Of a stretch of DNA of 64,000 nt, positions 33,568 through 45,249 are shown piece after piece. Below the pieces are notes generated by a model. It made no database searches and was not told where the DNA came from. It saw only the letters and a list, made by a program, of their open reading frames with translations. The stretch is from Paroedura picta. Lineage: Eukaryota > Chordata > Lepidosauria > Squamata > Gekkonidae. The stretch lies in assembly GCF_049243985.1 (NCBI RefSeq), contig NC_135384.1, positions 12,086,501 through 12,150,500 on the forward strand, in the 5' to 3' direction. Within the stretch, counting starts at the first letter, position 1; the number at the start of each line of letters is the position of its first letter. The position numbers were made by a program, and so were the translations under genes.

Positions 33568-34479
33568 TTCTCACAGTTGGCAGGGGCAGGGGCTCTCATC
33601 TGCTGCCATATGTCCTCTTTTTTCTCTGGCCATTCTTGAGGAATAGGATGATGCCTCTTAGCAATTGTTTTCTGCTATAACCAGTGACCCTAAACTTTCG
33701 TTTACTTAGCTTGTACATAAATCCCGCTCTGGATCCCACAGTTATGTTGTGCACTGTACATATCACAGGATATTTGGAAAAGATCTTTGGACATCGTCTT
33801 GTTCTTCAAGAATGGCTGGAGGACAGATGAGAGTGGCAGCAGATGGGAATTCCTGTCTATGTTGACTGTGAGAAGATGTCAGTTCCATCGCTCTGCTTCT
33901 TTTATGTCCCTTACTCTACAGTTCTAGTTGTCTCCATCCAAACCAGTTTGGTGAAGTTGTGACTAACAAATGGTAGGCCTTTGTTTGCACAACAAACAAA
34001 AGTGATGATTGACAGAGCCTGTAACAAGTGACCTCTAGATGCTTTCCTGCCATTTGGTAAACTGGGAACTTTTCGTTTTTCTTCTCAGAGCATGGAAATT
34101 CTGGAACTATTATTTTCCGAACAATAGTCAACATTTTTTATAGTGATTCTTTTTGCAGGACAGATATGGTCAAGCCTGGCACAACCTGTTGCCTTTTCAA
34201 GCAAGTTACACAACACTGAGCAACTGAGTTTCTGGCCCGGTGAATTTAATCTCCCTGTTGGTTTAAGGATTTGCAAGCACTACAAAAGAAGAGTTGCATC
34301 TCCACTTGTTCGTTAGATCGGAAGACAGCAGCCACCGCCCTTGATTCAGCACCTTGCCCACAGCAGGCTGTAAACAAAGCAAGAACAGTCCTTTGTATGC
34401 CAACTGTGTCCCTCTTAGTTTAGGAGGGAACCAGTATAAAAGCCTATTGCTTTGCAGGTGTCTATTTTGTCCCCCCTCA
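33568..34479. other. Retro-insert body, no gene seen
   Basis: AT-rich sequence with no recognisable protein or RNA gene. It may be 3' UTR-like or LINE-derived. Confidence 0.4.
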
Positions 34480-34910
34480 ATAATGAAATAACCACCATAC
34501 TCATTTTTGGCATGAAAAGGCCACAGCCGCTTTATTGAGAGTGGCGTAGCCTGGAAGCGGAAAATTGCCTTCTTGTGGTCAGCCGACCACAAGGCAGCCC
34601 CTTTATTCCACAGGTCTCCCTCAACGGGTTATGCTGGCTCACATGCCAGTTATTCCCGGACCTCTGACCTGCTTCCCGTGGGAGGTGGCCCCAACTGCGA
34701 ACCCATCGGGCGTCTTCTGCCTCTGTTGGTTCCGCTTGCCACCCGGAAATGCGAGCTCCACAGATGGGCTCCGCATCCACACAGCCCCTTAATGGGGGCC
34801 CCCATCTCCTTAGGATGCCAGCGCGCAAGCTTGGCTCCCCTATCAAAAACTCCGCTTCCAGCTCACCAACCGCCAGCTGTGACAATAAAACATAACTTAC
34901 AACATCACCC
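34480..34910 (-). mobile_element. LTR-like sequence inside the retro-insert
   Basis: Minus strand: TGTCACAGCTGGCGG at one end, and CAATAAAGCGGCTGTGGCC with GGCCTTTTCATGCC near the other. Resembles the LTR-like insert at 29610. Family uncertain. Confidence 0.3.
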
Positions 34911-34989
34911 TTGTTTCAAACTTGCATTTTCTTCTTCTTTTTATATTAGTATTTTGAACATCAAATATCATAACTCTCATCCAAATAAC

Positions 34990-35260
34990 CAATTCTCAAA
35001 GGGAGGGGGGGGGCGGGTGTTCGCTTCGGCGCCGCGGGGAAAAGAGGCAGAGCGGGAAACCTCGGCTCCCTCTATTGGAGCACCGCTCTGCCTCTTGCCC
35101 AGCCCATAGGGCTGCCGCCGGGGATGCTGGGACTCGTAGTCCCAATACCCACAGCCTGCTTCTTCGGGGCTCTATTGCCACCGCGGCAGCAACGGCCCCC
35201 TCGCCCAATCTCGGGTGCTATTGTGACTCCAGGCCCAGCACCTGGGCTGAGTCTTCTCAT
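34990..35260. other. CpG-rich stretch inside the retro-insert
   Basis: GC-rich patch with GGGACTCGTAGTCCC. It could be a transposon body or captured promoter-like DNA; no gene seen. Confidence 0.3.
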
Positions 35261-36142
35261 CTAAGAGCTAGCCCAATAACTAGAAATGCATTTGAGCATG
35301 CAGAGTATGCCTTTCTTTAATGACAGAATAACTTTCCCTTTTAGAATCATGGGGAGGGGCTTCCAGGTCGAGATTCAAAGAGACATGCATTTGAATTTCT
35401 CCCAAACTAGGTACAGTGTAAAGGCATCTTCCAAAGAAAGCCTTATGATGAAGGCTCTGTTGTGAATCAGAAAGTTCCCAGTCTGTTCTCATCTCTCCCA
35501 TGAGCCACAGTTAGCCACCCTCTTTCAGCCTGAGCCTACTCCATCTGCAGTATGGAGATGATGTCTGCTTTGCACAGTTGTTGTGAGGATTACAAGGGCA
35601 TGTATATTCAGAGCTTTTGATATGCCACAGGTATGTCCTTTGCTGTGCAAGGAGAAATGCAATTGCGATTCTCCATTTTATTTCTGGTTCACTATAAGCG
35701 AGAATGGTCAGACTAACAGAAGCCTACCCAGAAAGCTTTGCATGTCAGTAATAAGCCAAAAGGTGTCTCTATGTGAAGGCTTCCTGGCTATTACAGGAGT
35801 TATGCAAATAATCTGCATAAAGAAAGGGCTGGGCAGTATAATTCCCCCCCCCTACCCTGGCACAATGGAGACAAAGGAACTGGCAGCACCTGCCCAGTGC
35901 CTAATCTTCTCAAAGACCACCCACACCTGAAAGTATTGTTTCCCCTAATGTCTTTTCTTGAAGAAATCATTCCTCCAGTAGCTTCTTCCTGTCCTTAATT
36001 GCTGGTACATCAAAATACCATTAAGAAAGGGTCCACCATACCTGAGAATGCCTCCTGGCCTAAAATGCAGATGTGGCCAACACCTAGGACCTGCCTGGAG
36101 ACGTATGTCAGTACCCGAGGTTCCCCAATAAACCCATTAAGG

Positions 36143-36274
36143 CAGGGGTAGTCGGGCTGCGGCCCTCCAGATGTCCATGGACTGCAGTTCTTATGAGCCC
36201 CTGCCAGTGCTGGCGGGGGCTCGTGGGAATTGTGGTCCGTGGGCATCTAGAGGGCCGCAGTTTGACTACCCCTG
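36143..36274. mobile_element. Complete hAT foldback MITE
   Basis: CAGGGGTAGTCGGGCTGCGG ... GACTACCCCTG, flanked by CATTAAGG and CCTTAAGG, an 8-bp duplication with one mismatch. Confidence 0.85.
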
Positions 36275-37114
36275 CCTTAAGGTTTCTTTACCAAAGCCCA
36301 ACTTACCCATTAGTAAAGTCTCAGTTTCTCTAGTATTGCCCAACTATTCTCATCATGGCTTTCTTACAAGAGCCCCCAAGGTACAAAATTTGCTATAAAA
36401 AGAAAACAGAGAGAATCCATCCCTACTCTTGTATTTGGTTCCCCCTTTATGAAACCCAGCTTGCAGGCAGGCTGCTTCTCCTTCTTCACTCATTGGACGG
36501 TAACTATGAGCTTTCTTTGACCCAAACTTAACCCTCTATTGCATCTGATCACCTCTTTGTTTTTTTCATCTGTATGATCATGTTTATCTTAAATTGAGTG
36601 TATGCTGTTAGGGACATTTTGTTTGTTTTAATAAAAATCTTTTATTAATTAAAAAAAAAAAAACAGAATGTGTGGGAAGGTTGAAGACCCTCCCTCCTGC
36701 CATTCTATACTCTGGGGATGAATCAGGCCTCACAGCCTCTTTTATGGTGAGTCACCATCCTGGGTGCGACTGAAAATCAGAGGAGAGGATCCCCAATCCA
36801 ACTAGCGTCACATGTAACGAGGAGGTCAGTGTTCCCCTTAGAATGTGCCTCAAAATCCTCTGAAATTTGAGGAAGTCCAATTGTGTGCCAGAAATCCAGA
36901 ATATAGTACTGCAATGTACCGTAGTATAGCTATACTGTCAAATACTAAATGCCACTGCATGTCAACTAATGTTAGTTTATATACAGTCGAAGTCTACTCT
37001 AATAAAGAAAAAAAGGGAAACGAGGATTTATTTCAATCTCAATTTTGATTTATTATGATGACTTGATTTTACAGACAGATGAAGAGGAAAGGATTGTCTC
37101 TCTGGAAGCAAACA

Positions 37115-37217
37115 TCATGATTTCGATGGAAGAGGAAAGGAGAGCAGAATCATCAGGAGATTACGAGTAAACATGCCACATGTGTACCACTTTCTGCAGT
37201 CCGCTGGAGACGTGTCC
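37115..37217 (-). other. Candidate terminal exon (exon 6), unit 3
   Basis: Reads DTSPADCRKWYTCGMFTRNL and MILLSFPLPSKS, then stop. AATAAA on the minus strand lies further down near 37049, as in the other units. Confidence 0.4.
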
Positions 37218-37408
37218 CTGAAAGAAGCAATAGAAACACAATAGATTCTTAAAACAAGGATTCTCCCACACATCCATTTCTCCTTTGAACCACACCTATC
37301 AAATGGCATTGACACAGACAAATCTGATACCAGATCTTTGTTATCCCCAAATAGACATTAAAGTCACTGGAAGCTCCCTCCCCCCTCCCTCTCCCCGTCC
37401 CTCTTCTA

Positions 37409-38444
37409 CAGTTGCAAGAAAGCTTTTGATTGTGTGAATCACAATCAATTGTGGGAAGCCCTGGAAAATTTAGGGGTGCCAGTACATTTGATCAAACTGA
37501 TGCAGTCATTCTACACAGACCAAGAAGCCATTATACATACACGTTTGGTGACACTGACTGGTTCAAAATGGAGACAGGAATGTGCCAGGATTGTATTCTT
37601 TCCCCCTTCCTGTTTGACTTGTATGCTGAGATCATTATGAGAGAAATTGAACTCAAAGAATTAAACAATGGAATTAAGATTGTAGGAAGTAATATAAATA
37701 ATCTTCGGTATGCTTGATGACACTACCCTCCTATCAGAAGCTAAGGAAGGCCTTGAACAGCTGATTAAAGGTCAATGAAGTAAGAAATTTGACATTTCCA
37801 TAAACACTAAAAAGACAAAAATAATGACCACTGGACAAACAGATATATCACAATAACAATTGATGGTGAAGAAATCAAAAACATTCAAGAATTCGTTTTT
37901 CTTCAATCACAAATCAATGAGAGTGGCAATTGCAGTATGGAAATAAAACTTCAATCTGCTCTGGGTCACTCAGAAATGAACCAAACATGGAAAAGCAAGG
38001 GCACATGCCTGACTACCAAATGTAGACTAGTTATATCTGCCATATCCCCAATAGCCACTTATGGCTGTGAAAGTTGGAGGGTGAAGGCATTGGACGAGAG
38101 AAAAGGCGATTGATTTGAACTCTGGTGTCGGAAAAGACTCCTGTGGGTTCCATAGATAGCAAAGTCACAAACAAGGAAATACTACAGTGCATGAAGTCTG
38201 ATCTATCACTGGTAGGCAAAATCACAAAACTCTGGCTCACGTACTTTGGCCATATTATACGATCCAACTCAAGGGAGAAACCAGTTATGCTAGCACTGGA
38301 CAGTGGAAAAATGAAACCAAGCTGACAAAGAATATGGTGGATAGACACGATCAAAATGGACACTGGACAGAAAATGTCATGGCAGCTGTGCCATGGGATC
38401 ACCAAGAGTCAGAATGGACTGAATGGCTGACAACAACACTGAGC
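37409..38444 (+). mobile_element. Bov-B/RTE LINE fragment, unit 3
   Basis: Third copy of the fragment at 5089 and 20279. Confidence 0.75.
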
Positions 38445-38578
38445 TGCATATTTCAAAAACATACAGGACCAAACTTGAGAAGAACGCTAAACATTTGTCA
38501 TTCTAGGAGGCAAGCAATAGATTCCAAAACCTAGTTGTTAGCACAATCTAAGCAATCTGCTCCAATGATTAGACTTAC

Positions 38579-38640
38579 TTTTTGTATTCAGCCAGCATAC
38601 GGAGCTTCACGTAGTGTCTGCCTGCTAAAATCCATCCCAT
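38579..38640 (-). other. Candidate 62-bp exon (exon 5), unit 3
   Basis: Identical to unit 1, with acceptor CACTCAG and donor GTAAGT. Confidence 0.45.
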
Positions 38641-38953
38641 CTGAGTGAAAATGAAAAGTACATTTAGTCCTCCAATAAAACTTGTATTAGGCAACCAGGG
38701 CTCTGAGTTTAGTCCACAGAGTCATTAAATTACATTACAATGAGAACCAGCATGATGTCATGGTTAAGATCAGTACATTCATAACTGGATAACTGATTTT
38801 CATTCCACCCTCCTCCACAACAGCCTGCTGGTTGACATGGACCAGAAGGCCAAAACTTAAAGGAAAAGAATCCCATAACAGTCAATTAGCAAGTTGCAAA
38901 AGACTTAAACCTTCCTCTTCTTCTGTCTGCACTCTAGCTACATCCCTTTAAGG

Positions 38954-39027
38954 CAGGGGTAGTCAAACTGCGGCCCACCAGATGTCCATGGACTACATTT
39001 CCCATGAGCCCCTGCCAGCAAATGCCA
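38954..39027 (+). mobile_element. hAT MITE left half, unit 3
   Basis: Same truncated copy as 6634 and 21822. Confidence 0.7.
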
Positions 39028-39263
39028 ACACTTTTCTTTTTTTAGGTACCAATTCTGCAGTAACATTCTTGCCTACTGAAGTTAATTTTTTCCTTCCCAG
39101 ACAGCACATATCATCAATTAAACCCTGAGAGATTCAGAAAGGGAAAAGATAGCATCGCTCACTGTCACCTCTCTTCTTTATCTTTAAACTTTGAATAGGA
39201 GCATATAATAAGTTGAGATGACTGGAGGTTTTAAAATTTAAGATGAAACTTTTAAATCCATAC

Positions 39264-39299
39264 CTTCTCAGTGGCATTGGTCTTCTCCTTGCCGAACGG
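39264..39299 (-). other. Micro-exon relic with lost acceptor, unit 3
   Basis: Acceptor reads CCTTTAT, the same loss as at 22132-22167. Confidence 0.4.
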
Positions 39300-39664
39300 A
39301 TAAAGGAAAAGTGAAGTATTAATACATATAATTTGGTTTAAGAGAAGAAATTAAATCAATAATTTAAGACTTGAAATGGAAAAATAAAGAGATGATGGTG
39401 GTTCTGAGGAATAAGTAGAATCTTATTAAAAAAGAAAAGTCTTTTGGGTATCAATTCTGCAGCAACCCTGTTGCCCGCTGAAGTCAATTTTTCCCTCCCA
39501 GACAGCACATATCATCAATGAAACCCTGAGAGATTCAGAAAGGGAAAAGATAGCATTGCTCACTGTCACCTCTCTTGTTTATTATAGATCTTTAAACTTT
39601 GAATAGGAGCATATAATAAGTTCAGAGGACTGGCAGTTTTAAGAAGAGACTTATAAATCCATAC

Positions 39665-39700
39665 CTTCTCAGTGGCATAGGTCTTCTCCTTGCCGAACGG
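39665..39700 (-). other. Candidate 36-bp micro-exon, unit 3
   Basis: Acceptor CTTTTCCTTTAG, donor GTATGG. Phase 0 PFGKEKTYATEK (the Asn of the sequon is changed to Tyr). Confidence 0.45.
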
Positions 39701-40066
39701 CTAAAGGAAAAGTGAAGTATTAATACATATAATTTGGTTTAAGAGAAGAAATTAAATCAATAAAATGAAGACTTGAAATGGAAAAATAAAGAGATGATTG
39801 TGGTTCTGAGGAATAAGTAGAATCTTATAAAAAAACAAAAGTCTTTTGGGTATCAATTCTGCAGCAACCCTGTTGCCCGCTGAAGTCAATTTTTCCCTCC
39901 CAGACAGCACATATCATCAATGAAACCTTGAGAGATTCAGAAAGGGAAAAGATAGCATTGCTCACTGTCACCTCTCTTGTTTATTATAGATCTTTAAACT
40001 TTGAATAGGAGCATATAATAAGTTCAGAGGACTGGCAGTTTTACGAAGAGACTTATAAATCCATAC

Positions 40067-40102
40067 CTTATCAGTGGCATTGGTCTTCTCCTTGCCGAAC
40101 GG
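40067..40102 (-). other. Candidate 36-bp micro-exon, unit 3
   Basis: Acceptor CTTTTAG, donor GTATGG. Phase 0 PFGKEKTNATDK. Confidence 0.45.
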
Positions 40103-40428
40103 CTAAAAGAAAAGTGAAGTATTAATACATATAATTTGGTTTAAGAGAAGAAATTAAATCAATAAACTGAAGACATGAAATGGAAAAATGGAGATGATTG
40201 TGGTTCTGTGGAGTAAGGAGAATCTTATAAAGAATAAAAAAGAAAAGCTAGAAAATAATATATGGTAACAGTAGCATGACTAGTTTGAACAGATGACTAC
40301 TTGGATTAAAGAGAAAACAATCATAGTATTCATTGCTAAATGGAAGCCCCTTTATGATTTTTGGTTTTGTTTTTGTTTTTGGTATGAAAAGGAAAAAAAT
40401 AAGGTGTTGATTATGGTTAATTTATGAG

Positions 40429-40566
40429 GTGGCTGGATGGAGTCACTGAAGCAGTAGGTGCAAACTTAAATGGACTCCGGGGAATGGTAGAGGACAGGAA
40501 GGCCTGGAGGATCATTGTCCATGGGGTCACAATGGGTCGGACACGACTTCGCACATAATAATAATA
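40429..40566 (+). mobile_element. RTE/Bov-B type LINE 3' end
   Basis: GGGGTCACAATGGGTCGGACACGACTTCG with a short (AAT)n tail. Found only in unit 3, so inserted after duplication. Confidence 0.65.
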
Positions 40567-40599
40567 ATATGGTTAATTTTGCTAGAGGTAAAACAATAA

Positions 40600-41240
40600 T
40601 ATTCATTGCTAAATGGAAGCATCTTTTGACCAATTATACATGGGAGGGATGAGCTGGGGGAGCACTCGCACATCAGGAGATGTACGACATCACCATCAGT
40701 CCAGCCCCTTCACGGCCATGGCCCGTGTTTTGGCCGCCGATGCTCCATTTTTTAGCATTCCCTTTCTTCAAGTGGGTGCCATCAGCATTCATGCCAGCCT
40801 GGGCCTGTGTTTATAGGGAACAGCCAGGCCGTTTAAGCCTGGCTCCTCCCCACTCTGGAGGGGCCCTGCAGAGACACAAAATGCCCTGTTTGAATTTGTG
40901 CCGATGGAGAGCCAAACAGAGCATTTGTTGACCCCCACAATGTTGGAACAACATTTCCATGCTATCCCCGCCTTCATGTAGGGACACTGTCCTTCCCCCT
41001 GTTGCCACTGCCACAATGCGTCACAGTGGAACCTGTCTGCCCCTGAGTTGTATATATGTGTATTTTATTCCCTATGAATAAATGACTATGTGCACATAAC
41101 AGCATGTGGCCCAGCACAGCTGTAGCCGTGCATAATTGGTCTATGTCTTTCTGCATGAAAAGGAGTAAAGTTAATTGCTGATGGTGGTTTTGAGAAGTAA
41201 GCAGGAGAATTAGCATTGGCTTTCTAAGATGCTGAACTAG
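40600..41240. other. Unidentified conserved block, unit 3
   Basis: Duplicate of 8435-9040, with AATAAA near 41078. Possible old LTR-like sequence; not resolved. Confidence 0.3.
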
Positions 41241-41487
41241 AGTTTAGAAGAAACCTGAACTAGAGGTTTAGAAGGAATTAATTTTGGAGAATATGTCTTA
41301 AAGTTGGTGAGTCACAGGCAGCAGGTACCACTAACCAAACCTTTCGAAATTCAAAAAGGGACAAGGCAGGGTTGCCCACTGTTACCTCTCTTGTTTATTG
41401 GAGCTCTTTAAACTTTGAATAGGAGGATAAGATGCGATGAGGAGAATGTAGGTATTAAGTTTAAAAAATAGGGCTATGAATTCATAC

Positions 41488-41520
41488 CTGTTTGGTGGAA
41501 TTTCGTTTGGTCGATGAATC
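41488..41520 (-). other. Candidate 33-bp micro-exon, unit 3 (divergent type)
   Basis: Acceptor TATGTTTAAG, donor GTATGA. Phase 0 DSSTKRNSTKQ (N-S-T sequon); phase 2 IHRPNEIPPN. Confidence 0.4.
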
Positions 41521-41657
41521 CTTAAACATAAGAGAAGTATTAATAACTAAAGTAAAAGAATTTGATCAGTAGAAGAATTTAAGTCAATAAACATAGATAG
41601 AGAAAATGTGTGGAAGAAAAAGTATGGAGATTTCTTGGAAAACATCTTTTTTTCAGC

Positions 41658-41935
41658 TTCGGGGGCTGCCCTGCCACTCTGCCACCAGCTCAGTTTTGGT
41701 GCTCTCCAGCAGCCGCCATGGCTGGGGCTCCCCCTTAGTGTGACACTGCGCAGCTGCTGCTGGCAGAGCCACTCAGAACGTGGCAGGAAGTTAGGGGCGC
41801 CGGCGGAAAAGTAAGTGGAGCAGGGGCTCAGGCAGTGGCGACATCCCTCGGCAAAAGACAACCCCCCCCCGGGCCTCAGTAAAATTGTTAAGCATTGACC
41901 AGTCCCCGGTGAATAAAAGGTTGGGGACCACTGTT
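41658..41935. mobile_element. hAT-type non-autonomous element, unit 3
   Basis: Ends AAAGGTTGGGGACCACTG. Related to 9541-9880. Confidence 0.55.
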
Positions 41936-42074
41936 ATAGAGAATAGTAAAATTGTTAGGTATTAATTCTGAAGAAATTTTAGAATAATTTTTATGTGTAC
42001 TTATTTATTTGTTCATTCCCTAGACCACTCCTCACTGCAAGCTGGCCTCAGAGAAGTTTACAACATATATGAAA

Positions 42075-42412
42075 CTAGTAATCAAGCCCGCTGTACCTTG
42101 AATACAGCGGGCGCTAGCGGGGCCGTGTTGGTGGCGTGGCGGCGGCCTGCCGCTTCGGAGGTGCTTTGCGTCTCTCGACACATCAGGCCACTGGCAAGGG
42201 AGCCTCTGTGAGCCGCACTGCTCGCGGCTCGCAATAGCTCCCTTGGCGGCGGGGCGGCAATCGGAGAGCCCAATCGGCAGGCGCAATTGGGCCCTCCCAT
42301 TGTCAGTCTGGAGGAAGGGGCCAACGTGCACCCTTCCTCATCACGGACAGAGCCCGCCCTAACTCCTCCCCCCAAGGCCTTATCGCAATATTTAATCCGC
42401 GCCGCCCGTGCA
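42075..42412 (-). mobile_element. Helitron lacking its 5' end, unit 3
   Basis: Same element as 10009-10365 up to GCGCCGCCCGTGC, then the sequence switches to the second Helitron. Confidence 0.65.
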
Positions 42413-42980
42413 GCTCCCTGCCCAGCCTCCCTGGCCCGCTGGATGGCTGCTCCGCGTCACGCCGCTGCCCCAGTGAGCCGGCTTCTCTTTTTAAAGAGAA
42501 GCCTCCCTGCCCGGCTGACTGCCTGCCTGCCCCGGATGCTGCTTCCAACGCACAGGCGCACGGCCCGATGGACGGCCAGGCGGGCGGGTGGAAGGAAAAG
42601 GTCGGGCGCAACGGTGGAGAGAGCATGACGGGAATTGTAGTCGCGCGGTGGGATGGACCGTGGCTGTGGAATGATTGCGCTTTTCACATCAGAGGTTCAA
42701 CAGGGATCAGCGGCTGCTTCGCGCCCCGGGTTACAAGGCGCGGAAGCAATAGCGTCTTCCGAAGCCCCTTTCTGGGGTATATTCGTGACATACTTCCTCC
42801 TTATCGGAAGGGTGCGACGAATTCCGCTGGTCTCAAGGAATGCAGGGTTGGGGCCCTGCAGCCTTCTCCCGCACGCTGTGGACGCCTCGCCCGGACAAGC
42901 CCTGAAGACGTCCGCTCCCACTCCCACAAGGTCAGGCTAGCGCCCATTTTATTACGAAATAAAATGGGCTTTTTTGCTAG
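42413..42980 (+). mobile_element. Second Helitron, 3' part, unit 3
   Basis: 3' hairpin CCCATTTTAT/ATAAAATGGG, then TTTTTTGCTAG at 42970-42980 followed by T; the 5' end is missing. The body is CpG-rich and includes ACGGGAATTGTAGTCGCGC, possibly captured promoter DNA. It replaces the region that holds the last coding exon in copies 1 and 2. Confidence 0.65.
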
Positions 42981-43024
42981 TTCAGTATAAAGCAGCTTAA
43001 TCTGTGTGTTCACATTCGGCTCAC

Positions 43025-43290
43025 CTGTACTTGTTGACGTTGTTAAAAAGACGGAGTGCTACAAAAAAATCTACTATTTCCCTCATCAATGATTTCCATT
43101 TAGGGAAATTCCGGGGGTTACCATGATAGGTCTTGAGAATGTCGAAATAATGATCCAGTTCATCCTCTACTGGAAAAAACGAAGGGTGATGGTACTCTTT
43201 CTTTATTGATAGCGCCACAGAATGGTGAAGCCAAACCAGGCAGCAAGTCACGATGAAGAGAGAAACCGATCGTCCACAAGCAGCCATCAT
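43025..43290 (-). CDS. Small secreted peptide, copy 3, last exon missing
   Basis: Only the main coding exon remains. The acceptor directly before ATGATG, the signal peptide (HHSVA end) and donor CAAGTACAG/GTGAGC are all intact. The mature part begins LSIKKEYHHPSFFPVEDELD, keeps TYHGNPRNFPKW, and ends FVALRLFNNVNKYR. Against copy 2 there are about 14 base changes in the mature part, all changing residues by my reading, and none in the signal peptide. The usual last coding exon has been replaced by Helitron DNA. The gene may therefore be dead, or end by reading into the intron (AGG then TGA), or splice on to the micro-exons below. Confidence 0.6.
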
Positions 43291-43697
43291 CTAAACCAGG
43301 AAGGGAGAAACCAAGAATAAGACACAGAATACCAAGAAGGCAATTAAATTAAGGGCAACTGGGGGTCCAAGGAGGTTTGCTGATTTATTCTGGGAGAGGC
43401 CTCTTTTGATCCAATGTTCATTTTTACTGAGCATAACCATGACCCACAAAGGGTGATACTGGGCTGTGCCTCTTTCCTATTGCTGCAGAAAGTCTACTAT
43501 ATCTGCTTATCCTGAACAATTCTGTGCTGTAGATTAGGCTGAAAGAGAAAATGGCTGATGATGAGGCAGCCAGTGAGCTTCAGGGAACAGAGGGGAAGGA
43601 AAGCTGAGTCTTCCTAGGAATACCGGGCTCCAGGCTAAACAGCTAATCTCCAGTCTGCAGTGGTCAAGATTTTTGTAACATTGAAGCTGAGGGAGGA

Positions 43698-43975
<278 letters not shown>

Positions 43976-44197
43976 GGACGAAAAAGAGCATGAAAGGAAG
44001 GGAGAGAAGGAGGGAGAAGGGGGATGAGCGGGGGACGATGCAAGAGAGGAAAAGCTTCCCCTTGACACCATGTACCCCACAGAGCTGGGGGGGGACTGTT
44101 TATGGGCTTTCTGCAGAACCCCCAATCTCGGGAGTGCTGCAGAGAGACTGCTTCAGGTCCCTGTCCACTGTGGTCCCTGTCCTGCCCATGGTCCTTA

Positions 44198-44456
44198 ACA
44201 GTGGTGGACTCTAATCTGGAGAATCAGTTTAGATTCCCCGTTCCTCCACATGCAGCCAGTTAGGTGACCTTGGGCCAGTCACAGTCATTTTAGAGCTGTT
44301 CTCACAGAGCAGTTTCTCTTAGAGGTCTCTCTCAGCCATACCCACCACACAGGGTGACTGTTGTGGGGAGAGGAAGGGCAGCTGACTGTAAGCTACTTTG
44401 ACACTGACTCCTTTGGGCAATGAAAAGCAGGGTATAAAACCAGCTCTTCTTCTTCT
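44198..44456 (+). mobile_element. tRNA-derived SINE, unit 3
   Basis: Third copy of the SINE at 12362. Confidence 0.75.
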
Positions 44457-44815
44457 GTGGCATTTTCCCTCGTCGTGGTCCCTGAGCTCTCCAGATTCCA
44501 CATGTCCAGGAGTTTCGCAAGCTGGATGGGCAACCCAACCCTCCCTTGAATGGCCAGAGGCCAGCGTGGACGTGGCAATGCTACACAGGTGCAGCTATAG
44601 GAACCCTGTGGGGAGATGTCCAGCAGAGATCTTTCCACCAGAAAGATACCTTTCAAGAAACAACTCACAATTCAGGTCTCCCAATATCCTGCATTTACCA
44701 AGAGCCTTTTGCAATCCGGAAGCAGGAAACTGGTGGGCTGGATGAGTCCCCCTGGGTATGTGTTCTCCTTCTCTCTCTCTCTCTTTCTGTGCGGCACATT
44801 CTGTGTGCTGGGATC

Positions 44816-44821
44816 TTTATA
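44816..44821 (-). promoter_or_regulatory. TATA box, peptide gene copy 3
   Basis: Minus strand GAGTATAAAGATCCC. Confidence 0.5.
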
Positions 44822-44872
44822 CTCTTCCTTCCTTCCGCCTCTTTCCAATTCATGGCTAATGCTCTGGAAACC

Positions 44873-44880
44873 TTACGTAA
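44873..44880 (-). promoter_or_regulatory. TTACGTAA site, copy 3
   Basis: Same position as in copies 1 and 2. Confidence 0.35.
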
Positions 44881-45096
44881 TCATTGGGAGTGGGGCTCCA
44901 CCTCTCTCCTATAAGCTTCCTTTTCTCCGGGAAATGGCAAGCCAGCCAAGACCGGGAGACTTTTTAAAAACATTGGCGATTCACTTCTGCTTTTGCACCG
45001 TGCAAAATGGACCCCAAAACAAGAGGAGCACACAGAAATAATATAACCAAACTGAAAAGGTGGGCAGTCAACAGTGCAAAATCAATGCCTATAAAC

Positions 45097-45242
45097 CAGG
45101 GGTAGTCAAACTGCGGTCCTCCAGACATCCATGGACTACAATTCCCATGAGGCCCTGCCAGCAAATGCTGACAAATCCTGGCAGGGCCTCATGGGAATTG
45201 TAGTACACAGATGTCTGGAGGGCCGCACTTTGACTACCCCTG
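45097..45242. mobile_element. Complete hAT foldback MITE, unit 3
   Basis: Same insertion as 13220 and 27257. Confidence 0.9.
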
Positions 45243-45249
45243 CAATAAA

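Larger units (their letters stand above)
33361..36675. mobile_element. 3.3-kb retro-insertion with target duplication, unit 3
   Basis: The bases AAACAGAATGTGTGG occur at both ends (33362-33376 and 36661-36675), where units 1 and 2 have one copy. The insert (33377-36660) ends AATAAAAATCTTTTATTAATT plus a run of 13 A. That is the mark of L1-type retrotransposition of a transcript or LINE. Its body shows no long coding frame. It includes a reversed SINE, a possible solo LTR and a MITE. Confidence 0.6.
39030..40260. repeat. L1-derived micro-exon cassettes, unit 3
   Basis: Three tandem cassettes equivalent to 6716-8240. A fourth, the divergent type, is at about 41270-41660. Confidence 0.6.

Noticed and set aside
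41608-42628. Frames of 70-113 codons on both strands
   Set aside because: They run through hAT and Helitron GC-rich bodies with no splice or family support.
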